Assembly: GCF_026230105.1 (NCBI RefSeq)
Contig: NC_079484.1
Span: forward strand, 5,843,805 to 5,907,804
Source of the DNA: Diorhabda sublineata
Taxonomy: Eukaryota; Arthropoda; Insecta; Coleoptera; Chrysomelidae
Direction: 5' to 3'
DNA length: 64,000 nt
The position numbers were made by a program, and so were the translations under genes. The notes below the pieces were generated by a model. It saw only the letters and a list, made by a program, of their open reading frames with translations. It was not told where the DNA came from and searched no databases. This document shows positions 43,608 to 54,168 of this stretch, piece after piece; within the stretch, counting starts at the first letter, position 1; each line of letters opens with the position of its first letter.

Positions 43608-44325
43608 TTTCTTCAATATATAAATTGCTCTCAAATTATTTTACCTAAAAAAACATTGATGAGAAAGCAACAATGAAATGTAAATAAGGTACTTGTCAGT
43701 TGCGATTACTTCACTACTCTGACTTCATTTCGAATGTTTTTATGCACCTATAATGCAACTAACAAATTTCTTGTTTAGTTTGTTACATTTCTATGAAAAA
43801 TATCTCGAATTAGTTTACTGAAAACACAGATGAGGTAGCAATAATAAATTGCAAAACAAAGTATCTATCACTTGCGATTATTTCACTACTCTGACTTCAT
43901 TTCGAATGTTTTTATGCACCTATAAGGCAACTAACAAATTTCATGTTTAGTTTGTCACATTTCCATGAAAAATATCTCGAATTAGTTTACTAAAAACACA
44001 GATGAGGTAGCAATAATAAATTGCAAAACAAAGTATCTATCACTTGCGATTATTTCACTACTCTGACTTCATTTCGAATGTTTTTATGCACCTATAAGGC
44101 AACTAACAAATTTCATGTTTAGTTTGTCATATTTCTATGAAAAATATCTCGAATTAGTTTACTGAAAACACAGATGAGGAAGCAGTAATAAATTGCGAAA
44201 CAAAGTACCTGTCACTGGCGATTATTTCACTACTCTGACTTCATTTCGAATGTTTTTATGCACCTATAATGCAACTAACAAATTTCTTGTTTAGTTTGTT
44301 ACATTTCTATAAAAAATATTAGCGA
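43608..44325 (+). repeat. 172-bp tandem satellite, about four copies
   Basis: The string CACTACTCTGACTTCATTTC begins at 43712, 43884, 44056 and 44228, exactly 172 bases apart. Copies 2 and 3 are nearly identical; copies 1 and 4 are more diverged at the array edges. The unit includes TTATGCACCTATAA and ATATCTCGAATTAGTTTACT. It is a short, fairly young array of satellite-like monomers close to nucleosomal length. Confidence 0.9.
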
Positions 44326-44930
44326 TAGTTAAGTATTGTAACCTAACCTAACAATATGTGTTTTGTATAGTGAAATTAGTTAGTTTGTTTATAGTTTATC
44401 AAATATTATCAAATATATTTCCTCCGCCATATTCTAATTTATAGACTCAACATAAGATATAACTTATTAAGAAAGTGTTTCAATAAAAAATTATGAAAAC
44501 TTAAACGTCCATAAAAGAAAATTTAATTAATCAATTAGCTTTTTGCAAGTGTTGGCTAGTCTTCTTTGAAATATGATTTCCATCAATCAAAAGTGTATAG
44601 GAATGACCACAACACAGATTAAATAATAACTTGGTCAAGACGCAAAAGGAAATTAACTTTTGACTTTGATGTAAGACCCTCAGTTCAGTTCAATATCCCT
44701 CTGACGATTCATAATGTCACTCTTTTCTAGAAATGGACGGAGAAAAAAGCAAGAGGGAAATAAAGTTATTATGGTTCGTTCGGATATAACTGCTTTTTGA
44801 TCGAGAAAGAAGTTATTTGTAAAAAAAATATTGAAAATTCCAGGTTTATCGATTTATGATATAAAAGAGAATGCAATAAAATTCCCAAATAATTACAAAG
44901 TAATTTAATGATAATTTTATCCCCCATGTG
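44326..44930. other. AT-rich DNA, no gene seen
   Basis: No motif. Confidence 0.5.
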
Positions 44931-45062
44931 AAGTTTAAACTTCAAACGACAGTTTAAACTACAGATATTGACTTTTTCACGTTTTATAGATGACAAACTA
45001 CGATTTAAACGTTACCAGCGATCCGGGGGTAGTTTAAACTTCAGTTTAATGATAAACAAGGT
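44931..45062. repeat. Cluster of TTTAAAC motifs with a 14-bp palindrome
   Basis: GAAGTTTAAACTTC is a perfect palindrome. CAGTTTAAACTAC, GATTTAAACG and TAGTTTAAACTTCAGTTTAA follow within 130 bases, the last next to GCGATCCGGGGG. It looks like an end or internal part of a small repeat; class unknown. Confidence 0.45.
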
Positions 45063-45469
45063 GCACAGTAGGGTCGATTGGTCAAATAGCGGAAAATATC
45101 CAATATTTCGATAACGTATTAACACAGAAACATCATTCGACAATAGTTCAAGTTAAACTATTTTTATTGAAATTTAAAAACTGATATGGAATTGAAAGAC
45201 TACAGGCAAGATAAAAATTTCTGAAATTTTCGTTATAGGTTGTTGCAACAAGTATTTGGAGTGTATATATGAATTAAATAATGCTTACATTCAAAAATTC
45301 AATGAAGCTTTAAAACCGGAGACTTTTGTATATGATAAAACTAAAGATTCAAAATCAAAAGTTAGTAAATTTGAAAAAAACTCACGATTTCGAATTCAAG
45401 GAAATTATATTAACAGTTCCTTAGTTACATCACTGATTTACGGATAGTTTTTCTTTGGTTGGGGTTTAA
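45063..45469. other. No gene recognised
   Basis: A 63-codon frame (45256-45447), Lys/Ser-rich, has no known motif. Confidence 0.4.
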
Positions 45470-45760
45470 TGTTTGTAATAAAAAGATCCGAAGTCTCCAG
45501 TATCTTGTGGCACATGTCTTCGTTGGTAGATATGCGAAACATTTTCCACGACATTCTGGTTATGAAAGTTGTGTAATCTTTATTCCTACTTTCTTGTGAC
45601 TATTTCGACAATATTCCGGCTAGGAGAATCGATTTCCTCGCGATTCAAGTACCATAAAACAAAAGTTATGCACCGTAGATGGCACGTAGTACCATGGATA
45701 TTTCTCAATAGCAATATCTGTTTCTTCTGCATTTCTATTTATGATTTTCACTAGAAATGT
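45470..45760 (-). pseudogene. Degenerate copy of a second recurrent repeat-encoded protein, function unknown
   Basis: The minus strand encodes IEKYPWYYVPSTVHNF in one frame. After a shift come ARKSILLAGILSK, stop, SQESRNKDYTTFITRMSWKM then FRISTNEDMCHKILETSDLF. I recall the block order (WYxMxxxxHK, LPIGxxSEEAxExRNKDY, RKxSRxxTNxD, LLxTSDP) from a multi-copy insect protein family of unknown function. Two or more frameshifts and a stop. Whether this and the 18.06-18.48 kb family belong to the same element cannot be judged from the window. Confidence 0.5.
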
Positions 45761-46469
45761 ACTGTGCAAGCCAATTGGGTTACCAAGATAGAACAACAAA
45801 CAAAGCCGTACTCTGACCTTTTTTTTCTTTGCCTTCTTATGATCGTATAGGCAGATAAAAGCAGATGATTTTTGTTCTAATATATTTACTTTAACACGTC
45901 TAGTTTGAAAAGTGACCACATTTCGCAGGAAGTCGGAGCTTTTTTTTTATAATCGTAGCTGTTCTCAATGGTTATTCAAAATTCGTAATTTATAAAGTTA
46001 TAAAGCGCTCTAATTTTTTGTTGCTCTGTGTGACTTATCAAGGAGTAGTTGACCATCGTAGAGGAGGGAAAAAATTTCTTTCTCCCTTTTTTTACACTTA
46101 TATATCACACATTTAGAGTAGTGTGTAATTTGGTCAAAGTTCCATTCCTTTAAAATAGGGAAAAAAATCCTGCTGTCCCTAGTAGCTCAAATAGTGTCAG
46201 AATCACAAAGTAGAAAATCGAAATCATTTCTTGAAGATTTCCAAGTACTATTAAGTATCACAAACAGCTCAAAAAATCCTTAAAACCATAAAATGCATCT
46301 CTATTATATCCAAATACATGAAGAGTTACTTTAACGTGACTTTGTAAGATTTCGTGAATATATCAAATTTGATCGCCAGATAAATTTGTATGATTTGGTG
46401 CTTTTTGCAAATGAGTAAAGTTTTTATAAATATTAATGAGTCTCAATCTGCAATACCTAATAGAAATGG
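45761..46469. other. No gene recognised
   Basis: The minus-strand frame upstream of the preceding relic (to 45919) is open but shows no motif. The rest is AT-rich. Confidence 0.4.
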
Positions 46470-46800
46470 TCATTGAGTGCTTGGGGTGGAATGATGGATG
46501 ATCAGATGATAGGATTATCTTTGATGAAAGAGTACCTGAAGCGGTTTGTTAAAATTTTCTTCAAAATCACCTGCCAGTTTCATTAGTTCCATTTAAATAT
46601 TCGAACGAAGACGCCTCTTCATAATAATGCGTTTATACGAGATCATATCTATACTGTATTCGAAAAGACATAGACGGAAGAGGATACCCAACTGATTGGT
46701 TAGCTGGGTTTTGATGGGTCTTTATAGAAAATGATGTTTATGAAAACTCCCTGGTTATTAGAGTTTGTTGTAATGCTGGTTCACCCTGTGTATAAAAATA
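46470..46800 (+). pseudogene. Tc1/mariner-superfamily transposase scrap
   Basis: WCGMMDDQMIG and, about 30 codons later, LHNNAFIRDHIYTVF, resemble the WCGILGDxxxG and PPHxxxxVRxxLNxxF blocks of the transposase at 36.9 kb. The catalytic Asp between them (QQDGAPPH) is not readable (RTKTPLHNN). A CACCCTGTGTATAAA motif at about 46785 could be an end. Tentative. Confidence 0.4.
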
Positions 46801-47218
46801 AGGAAAGGTTTTAAAAAACTTGAGCAGTTTCAACATGTATGCGAATGGTTTAAATTGATAATTCGTTTTTTTTTTGTATACTTAAATTTGAATTGCGATT
46901 AGTAAACATTTTTTTGTTTTGATATTCACGTAGTTGATGATCAAGTTTGATAAAGAACGAAGTAAAATTTTTACACTTAATGTTTTTTATTGAAATATGA
47001 TGTAGTGGAAATCATTTATTCAAGAGAAGTTTTATAATATGAGAATTGGATACTCCACATTGTTTAAAAATAACAGAATGAAAATAACTGTTTCAGTTGT
47101 TGATATAAAAGGTAAGAGATTCCAAAAAAACAATTTTTCAATTTTGGAAATTGCGTTAATATCACAAAAGTTGGTTGATTTATTTCAATTTGAGCAAATG
47201 AAAATGGATTCCATCAAA
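46801..47218. other. AT-rich DNA, no gene seen
   Basis: No motif. Confidence 0.45.
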
Positions 47219-47312
47219 AATTAACATTAATATAAAAGCCCCGCCAATTTCCTTAATGCATTTTGGATTTTCATTTCTCATCAAGCAAAGTAATCCCAGA
47301 ATATTGCTTCCC
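47219..47312 (+). repeat. Dispersed repeat, copy 1
   Basis: AATTAACATTAATATAAAAG, then CCAATTTCCTTAATGC and TTTTCATTT match copy 2 at 48499-48580 with few differences. In the minus strand both copies encode MxNENxKxIKEIGxAFILML, which might be a coding fragment, but I do not recognise it. Confidence 0.6.
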
Positions 47313-48498
47313 TATATCAAACTTTACGCCCATTATGAAGCGTGGTTTGAAACTTCTTACAAACAGAGTTGGACAATTATTAGATGTTTGAAAATCTTCC
47401 TTAATAATAATTATAACTTTCTATTAGTTGTTTTGTCGTAATTGAAATAGTTTTAAGTAAGTTAATTTCTTAATTATCTTCAGATATAACATGAAATTTT
47501 TATTTATAACTAACATTCACAAGTCATTGAAAATTGAAATTTGCAAGACAGTTTCGGTCTATTTAACCTATTGGATAATATGTAACCATGATTCAGCACA
47601 AAGTTCATCTTTATAACCGATAATACGAGATGCATCCATAAGATTAATTTTATTATATTAGAAAAACAGAATTGACACTTTGAACAACATATTTATTGGC
47701 AACAAGTACGGCAATATTTCAGATATTTTTTAAACAGAATTGAGACACTTGTATCGTGAACCGCCTGTGAATAGAACCATCCAGTGACAGACATCTTCAG
47801 CAGAAAATGGTTGCTCATATCCGTAATCGTGAAGCAACAGTTCTCCAACACGCGCAGCTGCGCTAGTTAAATAAGATCATCATCGATAAGGACTTTGAGG
47901 AATTTCGAATACTACCTCCACAAGCTACGCAACATCTGTTAACTAATAATCTTGTAACGCAGAAAAATAATGATCAGGTCTATCCCTCGGAACAGTATGT
48001 GCAATGTTAGGACCTAAATGCAATATAACTAACCTCACACAAATAAAGTTAATTTAACAAATACCTGTAAATTAAATTCATCATTCAAGTATCTACCTAA
48101 TTACCAGTATATGGTTGATGCGAATTTTGTAATAAAAAAATATCCTAAGTAACAAGAAGTACAAGAAAATCAAACCGTTTAAAAGAAGAGTCGGAATAAA
48201 TTAGAGGCACAGACTGTTCACAACAAATACATTTTGTAAAAAATGAAACAGTAACAGTCTAAAGGAGTTCTTTTAATTCAGAAATTGGCCGTTGTGCAAC
48301 TGAAACATTTCGCAAATGAATAATTCAGATGTTGTTAATATAATTTAAACATCAATTTAGGGAATGCTCCTTTTCTCTAATCCAAAGAAGTCTCCGATCA
48401 ATTCAATTAACGTGATAAATATTTAATGCCCTTTTGGTGGTAAGAGAATTGGACAGGTACATTTATTCCAACAACAGTGATTCTAAGATGGAAGTGCA
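47313..48498. other. No gene recognised
   Basis: Some GC-containing stretches (47760-47990) but no motif in any frame that I recognise. Confidence 0.4.
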
Positions 48499-48580
48499 CA
48501 ATTAACATTAATATAAAAGCTCTGCCAATTTCCTTAATGCGTTTTGAATTTTCATTTTCCATCAAGTAAAGTGTATTGCT
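48499..48580 (+). repeat. Dispersed repeat, copy 2
   Basis: Second copy of the 47.2 kb block. The overlapping 71-codon minus-strand frame (48407-48622) contains ENENSKRIKEIGRAFILMLI, shared in part with copy 1; function unknown. Confidence 0.6.
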
Positions 48581-49004
48581 TTTCCAACGATATTTTATAT
48601 CCACCATCAAGTAATGTTTCACATCGTAATATGGTTTTTTAATAATTAAAAATCAGTCGTGTAAATGCGGATTCGTCAAAAAGATAATAGTTTATAACGA
48701 TGGTTTTTCTGACAGTTTTTGAAGACTGAAGCATTACATTTAGATAATAAAATATGCTTCTATTATATGGTGATTTCTGTATAAGTTTGCCTAATTTTGG
48801 ACTACTTTGATTACTAGAACTTAGAGGTAATTCATAGGCAAACCAAACTTATAATTTTTGGATCAATTCAAATTGTACTTGTTATTTATTTTTCAAGCCA
48901 GATCTATATATTCAGCTAACCAATTTTCTTCTATATAAGCAGTTCATATATACCATGTCTCACTTTCAGTTTTATAGTAATTTTAACATATATGATTATA
49001 ATAA
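48581..49004. other. AT-rich DNA, no gene seen
   Basis: No motif. Confidence 0.5.
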
Positions 49005-49240
49005 TACGAGGTGTAATCAAGAAGTGAATGGTCAATCCGATATATCAACTTTAAAGACTGTTTACGAGTGTTATGATAGATTTAAATCTAGAAATGAGTC
49101 AGTTGAAGACAAGGAACGGTGGGGACGTAATGAAAAACATTTGAAAACGTGTTTATTCAAATAGGCAAGTAACAATTCGAGAGCTTGAAAGAGTGGGAGA
49201 TGCAAATTCAGCCAAATTAATTACCTGACCTACGGTTTAA
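49005..49240 (+). mobile_element. mariner 5' fragment with terminal-repeat-like start and HTH coding piece
   Basis: TA (49005-49006) is followed by CGAGGTGTAATCAAGAAGTG, resembling the start of many mariner terminal repeats. About 30 bases on, a frame reads ISTLKTVYECYDRFKSRNES then VEDKERWGR, the mariner N-terminal (xVYxWYxRFKSGRESVEDDxRxGR) helix-turn-helix. In another frame QVTIRELERVGD continues it. The usual 5' untranslated region and first 30 or so codons appear deleted. No 3' end recognised. Confidence 0.6.
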
Positions 49241-50144
49241 CAAAAGTCGTTTGAAACTCATTGGATAATTCGGCCAAAGACTATCACAGGTACGTGAGTA
49301 CAGACAGGCAGGTAAATATCCGAAAAGGGATAATAGTTTCCACTAGATCGGTATAGAATTTTCCCACAATCTAAGAAAGTGACTAGCCTTCAGTTGATAT
49401 GAGGTGCAATAGAATAGACTCTGTCATTATACCTGGTCCTAACGACTATGAGCTATGAAAAATTCGATAGTGTCTTCAGATTTGACTTTTCCTGAAAGAA
49501 AATTGTGAAAAGACAATGGTGTACCAAAGTCAGGGGGGGATTTACCAGCAGGCTAAGGAGGCTGTAGCTTAAGGCGACAAATTTCGTACAAACTTTTTTT
49601 ATTTCGGCTAAAATAACAAAAAAAAATTGTTCACACGGAGAAGATGAAAGAAAAAGTAAAAAGAATGAATAGCTTATAGGCGGATTTGGTTTCTTTCAAG
49701 AAGACTTAATTCTCCGTACTCTTATGATATGAATGGAGATCAAAACTTGCCAACTTTATTGTCACTATCACGAAAACAGTTCCAGGAAACTGATTGTGAT
49801 ATTAATTGTTCCACTACAACTTACTCGTCGTACTCTATGTCTTTTGCGGTTTTTATTAAAAAAAATGTAAACCAAATATACCCTGTATTGGAATAAAATA
49901 AATTTCATGGAAACCGAAATTCTTTTAAAACCCTAAGGAAAATTCCAGGTATTATGAAGTAATAGATCGGCTGTAGATGATGACCTCCGAATGAATAGCC
50001 ATAAACTGACTACTTTTGGGTCTTATCGAATTTTATATACGTTTCGGCAGCAAAGGCACTTTCTTAAATTGTAAGAATTACTATATTTTACATTTTAATA
50101 TACTTAAACATATCTAATTTAGATTAGGTTGGATTTTTTTAAGT
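49241..50144. other. No gene recognised
   Basis: May contain further mariner debris; nothing provable. Confidence 0.4.
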
Positions 50145-50580
50145 AAAAAGTAAACTAAAGAGGGTAATCCCTTTTACAACTCGTGATGTGTCTGCCGTGC
50201 GGATATTTATCTTGAACTTCTGTAGGTTGTGGTGATCGTGAAACATGTGCCTTGGTATCTGACTCCACAGGATCACACTTCTCCAAAGACATGAGCAGCG
50301 ATAAATTAAAGTTCTGGGCAGCTCCCTGTCGAATAGGTCTTGCAAATACTGCTCTAGGCGAGATTATGTCATACAAAATAGCATTTGTAATAGCAGTATC
50401 GGTAAATCATAGTCAGGTCAGCGACCTTTCTTCTATGATCTAGGCTGTCCACCTTAATGGTCAAGTCTGGATCGCCCATAAGTCGAACTGCTCTTTTCCG
50501 AATTGAGTTGAGCATCCTCAGGGTACGTTTTGGAGCCGAGCTTCAACATTGCGACCAATATTCCAAAGATGGATGAATTT
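50145..50580 (-). pseudogene. LINE ORF2 C-terminal fragment
   Basis: On the minus strand one frame reads SSAPKRTLRMLNSIRKRAVR then LMGDPDLTIKVDSLDHRRKV and ADLTMIYRYCYYKC. The next gives DIISPRAVFARPIRQGAAQN, and the third SQIPRHMFHDHHNLQKFKIN. Together they follow, in order, the conserved end of an insect non-LTR reverse transcriptase (LDSLxHRRxVxDLTLFYRY, PPRAVFARxTRQGAAxH, LPxxMFPxHxNLQxFK). Two frameshifts, one in-frame stop. Same family as 30.36-30.72 kb. Confidence 0.7.
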
Positions 50581-50898
50581 GGGTTTTCTATGTTATCGTT
50601 GTATTTGTAAAATTTTTGAAAATATAACATATACCTATCTGACAGTTGTATTTGTTAATTTTTCCAACTCAATTATATATATAATATTTTTATAAGTTCT
50701 AAATAAGTTTTTTGGTTGTAAAAACTACCATCCCTAATATTTAGCTGTATTTACATGTCAATAAATAATATAACAATGAAATGAAGGCCAAATTCAGAGA
50801 CTTTTCACTGATAAACACAAAACGTTTTGCATGAGAATTGGAAATCATCATAATTTGAATCTATGGATACGATAAATACAGGTATGAAAAGGTGATAC
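50581..50898. other. AT-rich DNA, no gene seen
   Basis: No motif. Confidence 0.5.
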
Positions 50899-51200
50899 TA
50901 TGAGGGCCGTTTTTTTTATCAACCCCCGATAGGCTATAACTAAAAGACAAGTTCATATAAAATAATAATTTTATTACCAAAAGATTGGTACAATTATGGT
51001 TACTTTTCGAAATTATCACCGAATCACACTTCGCAATTCACACTTGGCGGGAGCATCAATACTGGCGGACATATTTACGAGGCTGTAGCACAACGCCGAC
51101 TGACGCCTGAATGTTAACAATAACGGAGTGTGTAGTGCGAGAGCCTCGCAGTCGCCTACCGCTTTCCTCTGCCCACATTTTGGGAAACTTTGAGCGATGA
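50899..51200 (-). mobile_element. Internally deleted mariner-type element (second family), copy 1
   Basis: The 3' end is at TA (50899-50900) followed by TGAGGGCCGTTTTTTTTATC and AACCCCCGATAGGC. On the minus strand a leader with CGTCAGTCGGCGTTGTGCTA precedes an ATG (at 51067) and MSASIDAPAKCELRSVIR. That is the N-terminus of a mariner-like transposase family common in insects. Immediately after, the sequence jumps to the 3' untranslated region, so nearly all the transposase is deleted. The 5' inverted repeat is not found. Copy 2 is at 56.64-56.90 kb. Confidence 0.65.
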
Positions 51201-52453
51201 AATAGATCTAAAAGTGGATCAATAGCTTTTTTTCCAGCCTGACAGTGGGAGGTGCTAACAGGAGAACGTTTTGACACAAATTCTGATATTGAGGAGACCG
51301 CGACAAATCAGATGAAAGCCATTTTGGAAGAAACCTTCCAATTACAGATCAATCTTTGATATTATTAATTTCATTTTGTTTCTAATAAAATCATTTATGG
51401 TATTTTTTGTTTTTACGTCCTATGTACTATTTATTTTAATGCAAATTTAAGGGTATTGAGGAAATGGACATGGAAGGAAACGATAATTTCATAATTAACA
51501 ATACTTTATTATTTACAAAAATAACAACAACATACCAAATGAAACTTGCGATCGGAAGTTTTCCTTCCCTTAATTCACAACTCGTATCGAACAATTACTT
51601 TTTACAATCCTTAATTTCAACTAACTTTTCACATATTTATACAATTTTAGTGAAATTTTAAGACAATCAGAATAATTAGATTTCGACTTTTTCGTTTTGA
51701 TTGTACAAACGCCACTTCTTATGAATGTCTGCCTTATGTACTTAAATTGAATAAAAATTATTAAAACACTACAGAATGTCGCTTCAATTTAAATAAAACG
51801 ATAAGTTTGTTAGTACACAATGAAAAATGTTGTCCAAAAACTCATGTAGTATAACAAAACTGGCAGAACTGGTAATTTGAATCATATTAAGGGCGTTATA
51901 ATAACGAATCAAATAATTTTGAGAAGATATGATGAAGGTAATTAAATTTGTTATATCAGGAACGATCTACCGCTAAATCTGTGTACATTTTTTAACAAAC
52001 AACTACAAGCAAACGCTCCAACCAAAACAACAATTCTTGAGTATGTTTTTTCACAGTAAGATTCGAAATTAGTTTCCAAATAAGATTTAAAACAGGTAAT
52101 ACGTGTAGTATGATATGGCGTACATAATCAAAAGCATTTATAAAATGAGAGAAAGCGGTTTATGGTTTGGAAGATGTACATTGTTAATTAATTAGATGAA
52201 AATTGAAAGGAATACTTCTTATACCTTCTTTATACTTATAGACACTCCAATGTTTCTTCACAAAAACTTGATAATACTTGGAATGTAATAGACGATCCGT
52301 GGGCATTTCAACGTTTCGTTTGTTTTGTTTTAAAAATCATTAATTGTATGAATACGAACGATGAGTTGTTTATGATAAAGGATGAGAAGTAGTATGATGG
52401 TAGAAGATCATAATTTATCCTTCAAATAAAGAAGGTTTCTACACCGTTTCTCA
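51201..52453. other. AT-rich DNA, no gene seen
   Basis: No motif. Confidence 0.5.
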
Positions 52454-52472
52454 TTAACCCTTTCAATCCCAT

Positions 52473-52532
52473 GTTGCCACATGTGGCAACCATCTCAAAT
52501 TGATCTATATCCCAGATTGCCACTTGTGGCAA
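52473..52532. repeat. Paired subterminal palindromes of piggyBac
   Basis: GTTGCCACATGTGGCAAC (52473-52490) is a perfect 18-bp palindrome. TTGCCACTTGTGGCAA (52517-52532) is the same palindrome with a one-base central asymmetry, 44 bases further in. Their place beside the terminus and their similarity suggest transposase-binding sites (inference). Confidence 0.75.
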
Positions 52533-53546
52533 CAAATGATATATTTAAAATAAACGTTGGAATAATAATATACCCTCGAATGAGATACCGCATCCATATT
52601 TTTGGCGGTCTGCAGTGTAAAATGTTATTTGCAACGGTGCAGAGCAGCAGTATTAGTTTTTTGTGCGTTTTACTTGAAAGGATGTCCGACGTGAGTGATG
52701 ATGAACCATTCGAGGATTCGGGATCCGAATATTTACCTAGCGGTCCTGATACGGATAGCGAAAGCGACGACAGTTTATCGAGTATTTCAGAAGACGAAGA
52801 TCATGTAGCTACAATCATAGGAAATTTTACTGTTGTAGCAGATCCATTTTCGGTATGTTGGTCTTTTCTATGTATATTTTTTTATTTTATCTTTTATCTA
52901 TTATTGTTTTAGGATAAAAGAGCTACAACAACAGTGCCTTTTTCTGGTGATTATGAAGGTTTTCACCCCGCAATCGAATTAGAGAACATGAAATACCCTG
53001 TAAATTATTTGGAGGCATTTCTGTCTAGAAATATAATTCAGCATTTATGTAATTGGACGAATGAACGTGCAGGAAGGTACCTCATAGAGATTGGTACTCA
53101 AAAAGTCTACGGTATAATTTGGAAGGATGTGACAGTTCCGGAGATGTATACTTTTCTTTCGTTGAATTTATATATGGGTCTATTGGAACAAAACCTTTTT
53201 GTTTTTTGGTCCAAATATATTTTATTCACAAATAAAGAAACAGGTTTTTCGCTATTCTAAAATTTTTAAGATTTAGCAATCCTCAAGCTTTCATACCAGG
53301 GAAACCCATGACCCGTTTGGTTATGTTTTTTGCTTGGGCCAAAGAAAATTGTATGAACCTTGTTTATCCTGGGGAAACTTTAGCAATAGACGAGTGTTTG
53401 GTATTATACAAAGGACGACTACACGTTAAACAAGTTCTTAAATCAAAACGAGCACGCTTTGGAATTAAAATGTTTTGCCTTTGTCCTAGCCTTGATTTGC
53501 GGGAATACACATATAATTTTGCCACGTATTTTGGAGAGGACGTATA

Positions 53547-54168
53547 CAGTCCCTGGCCAAATTATTAAACGCACTGTATTTTTTAAATCACTTGATTCCG
53601 CAGCTCAGAGAATGGTTTCCAAATGGAGAACCATTCACTTTCATGCAAGATGGAGCTCCCAGCCTCACTGCTCGATATGTCAAAGCTTTTTTGGCAGAAG
53701 AAAATATCCCTCTATTGGATTGGCCGGGTAATAGAACCGATATGAATCCGATTGAAAGTGTGTGGGAGCTAATGAAAAGAGAAGTAGCTAAGGATGTGAC
53801 TACCAACAAAATCCAGCTTTTAGAAAAGATTATTCATGTGTGAAATCATCATCCTTAAATACAGGAGACAGTACAGTCTTGCATTGATAGCAAGCCACGC
53901 AGAATTGAAGCTTTGATAGCCACTAAAGGTGGCTCAACTAAATATTGACTTTGACTTACATTATTTTTACTATTGTGTAAAATTTAACAAACATTTGATT
54001 TTTTAAATTAATGTTGTTTTATTTGTGTTAACTTAATTGGTCATTCATTAGATAATATAAAAATAAAAAACAATGTAATTTAAAACAATACAACGGTACA
54101 ATATCACTCGGTAATTAATATAATAATATTAATCTTGCAGTGCGTCTAATAATTTGGCCAAAATGTTG
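53547..54168 (+). mobile_element. Internally deleted Tc1-like element nested in piggyBac
   Basis: The left end (TA then CAGTCCCTGGCCAAATTATT, AAACGCACTG, to 53576) and right end (54138-54168, CAGTGCGTCTAATAATTTGG then CCAAAATGTTG) are inverted copies over about 24 bases (TGGCCAAATTATTARACGCA core). The outermost bases differ. Between them lies the C-terminal half of a Tc1 transposase only, so the 622-bp unit is a deletion derivative. It lies exactly where the piggyBac frame stops (FGED) and before it resumes (EDIHG), so it inserted after piggyBac. Left TA is at 53545-53546; the right TA is not clean (GAGGATATT). Confidence 0.8.
53585..53945 (+). pseudogene. Tc1-like transposase C-terminal half (DD34E)
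   Basis: The frame YFLNHLIPQLREWFPNGEPF continues FMQDGAPSLTARYVKAFLAE, with the second catalytic Asp. TDMNPIESVWELMKREVAKD then carries the catalytic Glu; 34 residues lie between them, the Tc1 spacing. It then reads to a stop after EKIIHV, and in the same frame resumes NHHP, stop, IQETVQSCIDSKPRRIEALI, ending GGSTKY. The stops replace single codons; otherwise the copy is well preserved and young compared with most relics here. Missing: the N-terminal paired-like DNA-binding domain and the first catalytic Asp. Confidence 0.8.

Noticed and set aside
53588..53809. 73-codon minus-strand frame
   Set aside because: Exact antisense of the Tc1 transposase C-terminal half.
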